DNA from: Armatimonadota bacterium
GTDB lineage: Bacteria > Armatimonadota > UBA10988
Reading direction: 5' to 3'
DNA length: 64,000 bases
NCBI GenBank assembly: GCA_016235455.1
Contig: JACRKZ010000012.1
Location: 43,831 to 107,830, forward strand
Below the pieces are notes generated by a model, which searched no databases, was not told the DNA's origin, and was given only the letters and a program-made list of their open reading frames with translations. Positions 63,557 to 64,000 of the stretch are shown piece by piece (the stretch's first letter is position 1; each line of letters begins with the position of its first letter). The position numbers and the translations under genes are program-made.

Positions 63557-64000
63557 TCATCTGCCCTGAGCACCCGGCGCGGCCGTTGTCGCCGCGAACC
63601 ATGCGCGTGCCCGGTCTCGTGTCGGGCTGGGCAGCAGCAACCAGCGGTCGGTGTGCGGGTGCAGCGCCAGCGCGTTGGGGAACTCGCCCATGATCGCGTG
63701 CACCGGCACATCGAGGAAGGTGAATGCGTCGAGCGGCACCTGGCTGCTCAACCAGGCCTGCACGTCGGCGGTGCTGTCCTGCTGGCAGACCAGCACCGGC
63801 CGGCCGGCCAAGCGCCGCAGGCGGCTGGCCGCGGCAACTCGGTAGGCAGCCAACGGGCTACCCCAGCCAGACGTGCCCCATTGGCGCACGCCGTCGTAGT
63901 GGTCATGGGTGACGAACCCGCACCACAGGCGCGCGATCTCATCGTCGGCCAGGCCCAGGTAGTTCACGCCAATGGCTCCGCGCGAGAAGCCGCACAGCAC
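63557..64000 (-). CDS. Alpha/beta-hydrolase-like protein (partial, C-terminal part)
   Basis: The visible 147 residues are the C-terminal part of a gene that runs off the right edge of the window; the GTG at 64000 is probably internal. CGFSRGAIG fits a nucleophile elbow (G-x-S-x-G) of alpha/beta hydrolases such as esterases. THDHYDGVRQ and the HPHTDRW segment near the end may hold acidic and His catalytic residues. Its stop lies 22 bp from the stop of the convergent composite glycosidase. An esterase role on glycans would suit the context, but this is inference from a fragment. Confidence 0.6.
   Translation of the reverse strand: MLCGFSRGAIGVNYLGLADDEIARLWCGFVTHDHYDGVRQWGTSGWGSPLAAYRVAAASRLRRLAGRPVLVCQQDSTADVQAWLSSQVPLDAFTFLDVPVHAIMGEFPNALALHPHTDRWLLLPSPTRDRARAWFAATTAAPGAQGR

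Overview
This 64 kb window is GC-rich chromosomal DNA from a heterotrophic bacterium, most likely an uncultured member of Armatimonadota or a close relative. The strongest clue is the pseudopilin at 1690-2460. It combines the class III pilin leader, a [13 protein letters not shown] segment and an H-X9-DG motif, a combination I associate with Armatimonadota (and, less exactly, Planctomycetota). Secreted glycan-degrading proteins, Gfo/Idh/MocA enzymes and many signal-peptide hypotheticals fit that picture. There is no rRNA gene, so the phylum is an inference. I see no transposase, phage, plasmid or CRISPR genes; the mobile-looking DNA consists of short non-coding palindromic repeats.

Layout. 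1-5.1 kb: start of a PPK2 polyphosphate kinase, a HEAT-like protein, a pseudopilin with a small anchored protein, a small lipoprotein behind a long structured leader, an HD-GYP protein and a lipoprotein with a coiled-coil tail. 5.1-10.8 kb (minus): two large secreted glycan-active proteins, GH38-like and an SGNH-GH95 fusion. 10.9-14.6 kb (minus): an overlapping signalling operon of PAS histidine kinase, receiver with a degenerate GGDEF domain, sigma-54 activator and a small membrane protein. 14.7-18.9 kb (plus): GT4 glycosyltransferase, Gfo/Idh/MocA oxidoreductase and a secreted propeller-like protein, ending at a nested palindrome shared with the convergent malQ. 20.8-26.5 kb: a transpeptidase and FtsW/RodA pair with a 125-bp palindromic repeat between them, then a secreted hypothetical. 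26.5-31.9 kb: tRNA-Lys(UUU), an FAD oxidoreductase, a glycosidase-like protein and a small membrane protein. 31.8-42.9 kb (minus): a HET-C-like secreted protein, an operon of membrane protein, HEAT-repeat protein and SMC, and a putative secreted glycosidase. 43-58.8 kb (plus): a TolB propeller protein with five NBR1-like Ig domains coupled to two GT39-like membrane enzymes, then a surface polysaccharide cluster (flippase, three GT2, epimerase, GT9, GT4, galacturonokinase-like kinase, nucleotidyltransferase). 59.1-64 kb: metY, a large composite glycosidase and a partial alpha/beta-hydrolase-like gene.

How the genes work together. The kinase at 56683 and nucleotidyltransferase at 57876 overlap by ATGA and could convert a free sugar, probably galacturonate, to sugar-1-phosphate and then to a nucleotide sugar for the adjacent glycosyltransferases and flippase. 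The secreted GH38, GH95/SGNH, GH-A-like and MGH1/GH43-like proteins suggest breakdown of complex fucose- and mannose-containing polysaccharide.

The most unusual non-coding feature is a family of three palindromic elements, each exactly 125 bp (23109, 28846, 58876). Their core is conserved while the hairpin arms differ in a compensatory way. Other palindromes of different sequence lie at 18948, 54341 and 60432, and a widespread hairpin repeat sits inside a coding sequence at 47084.
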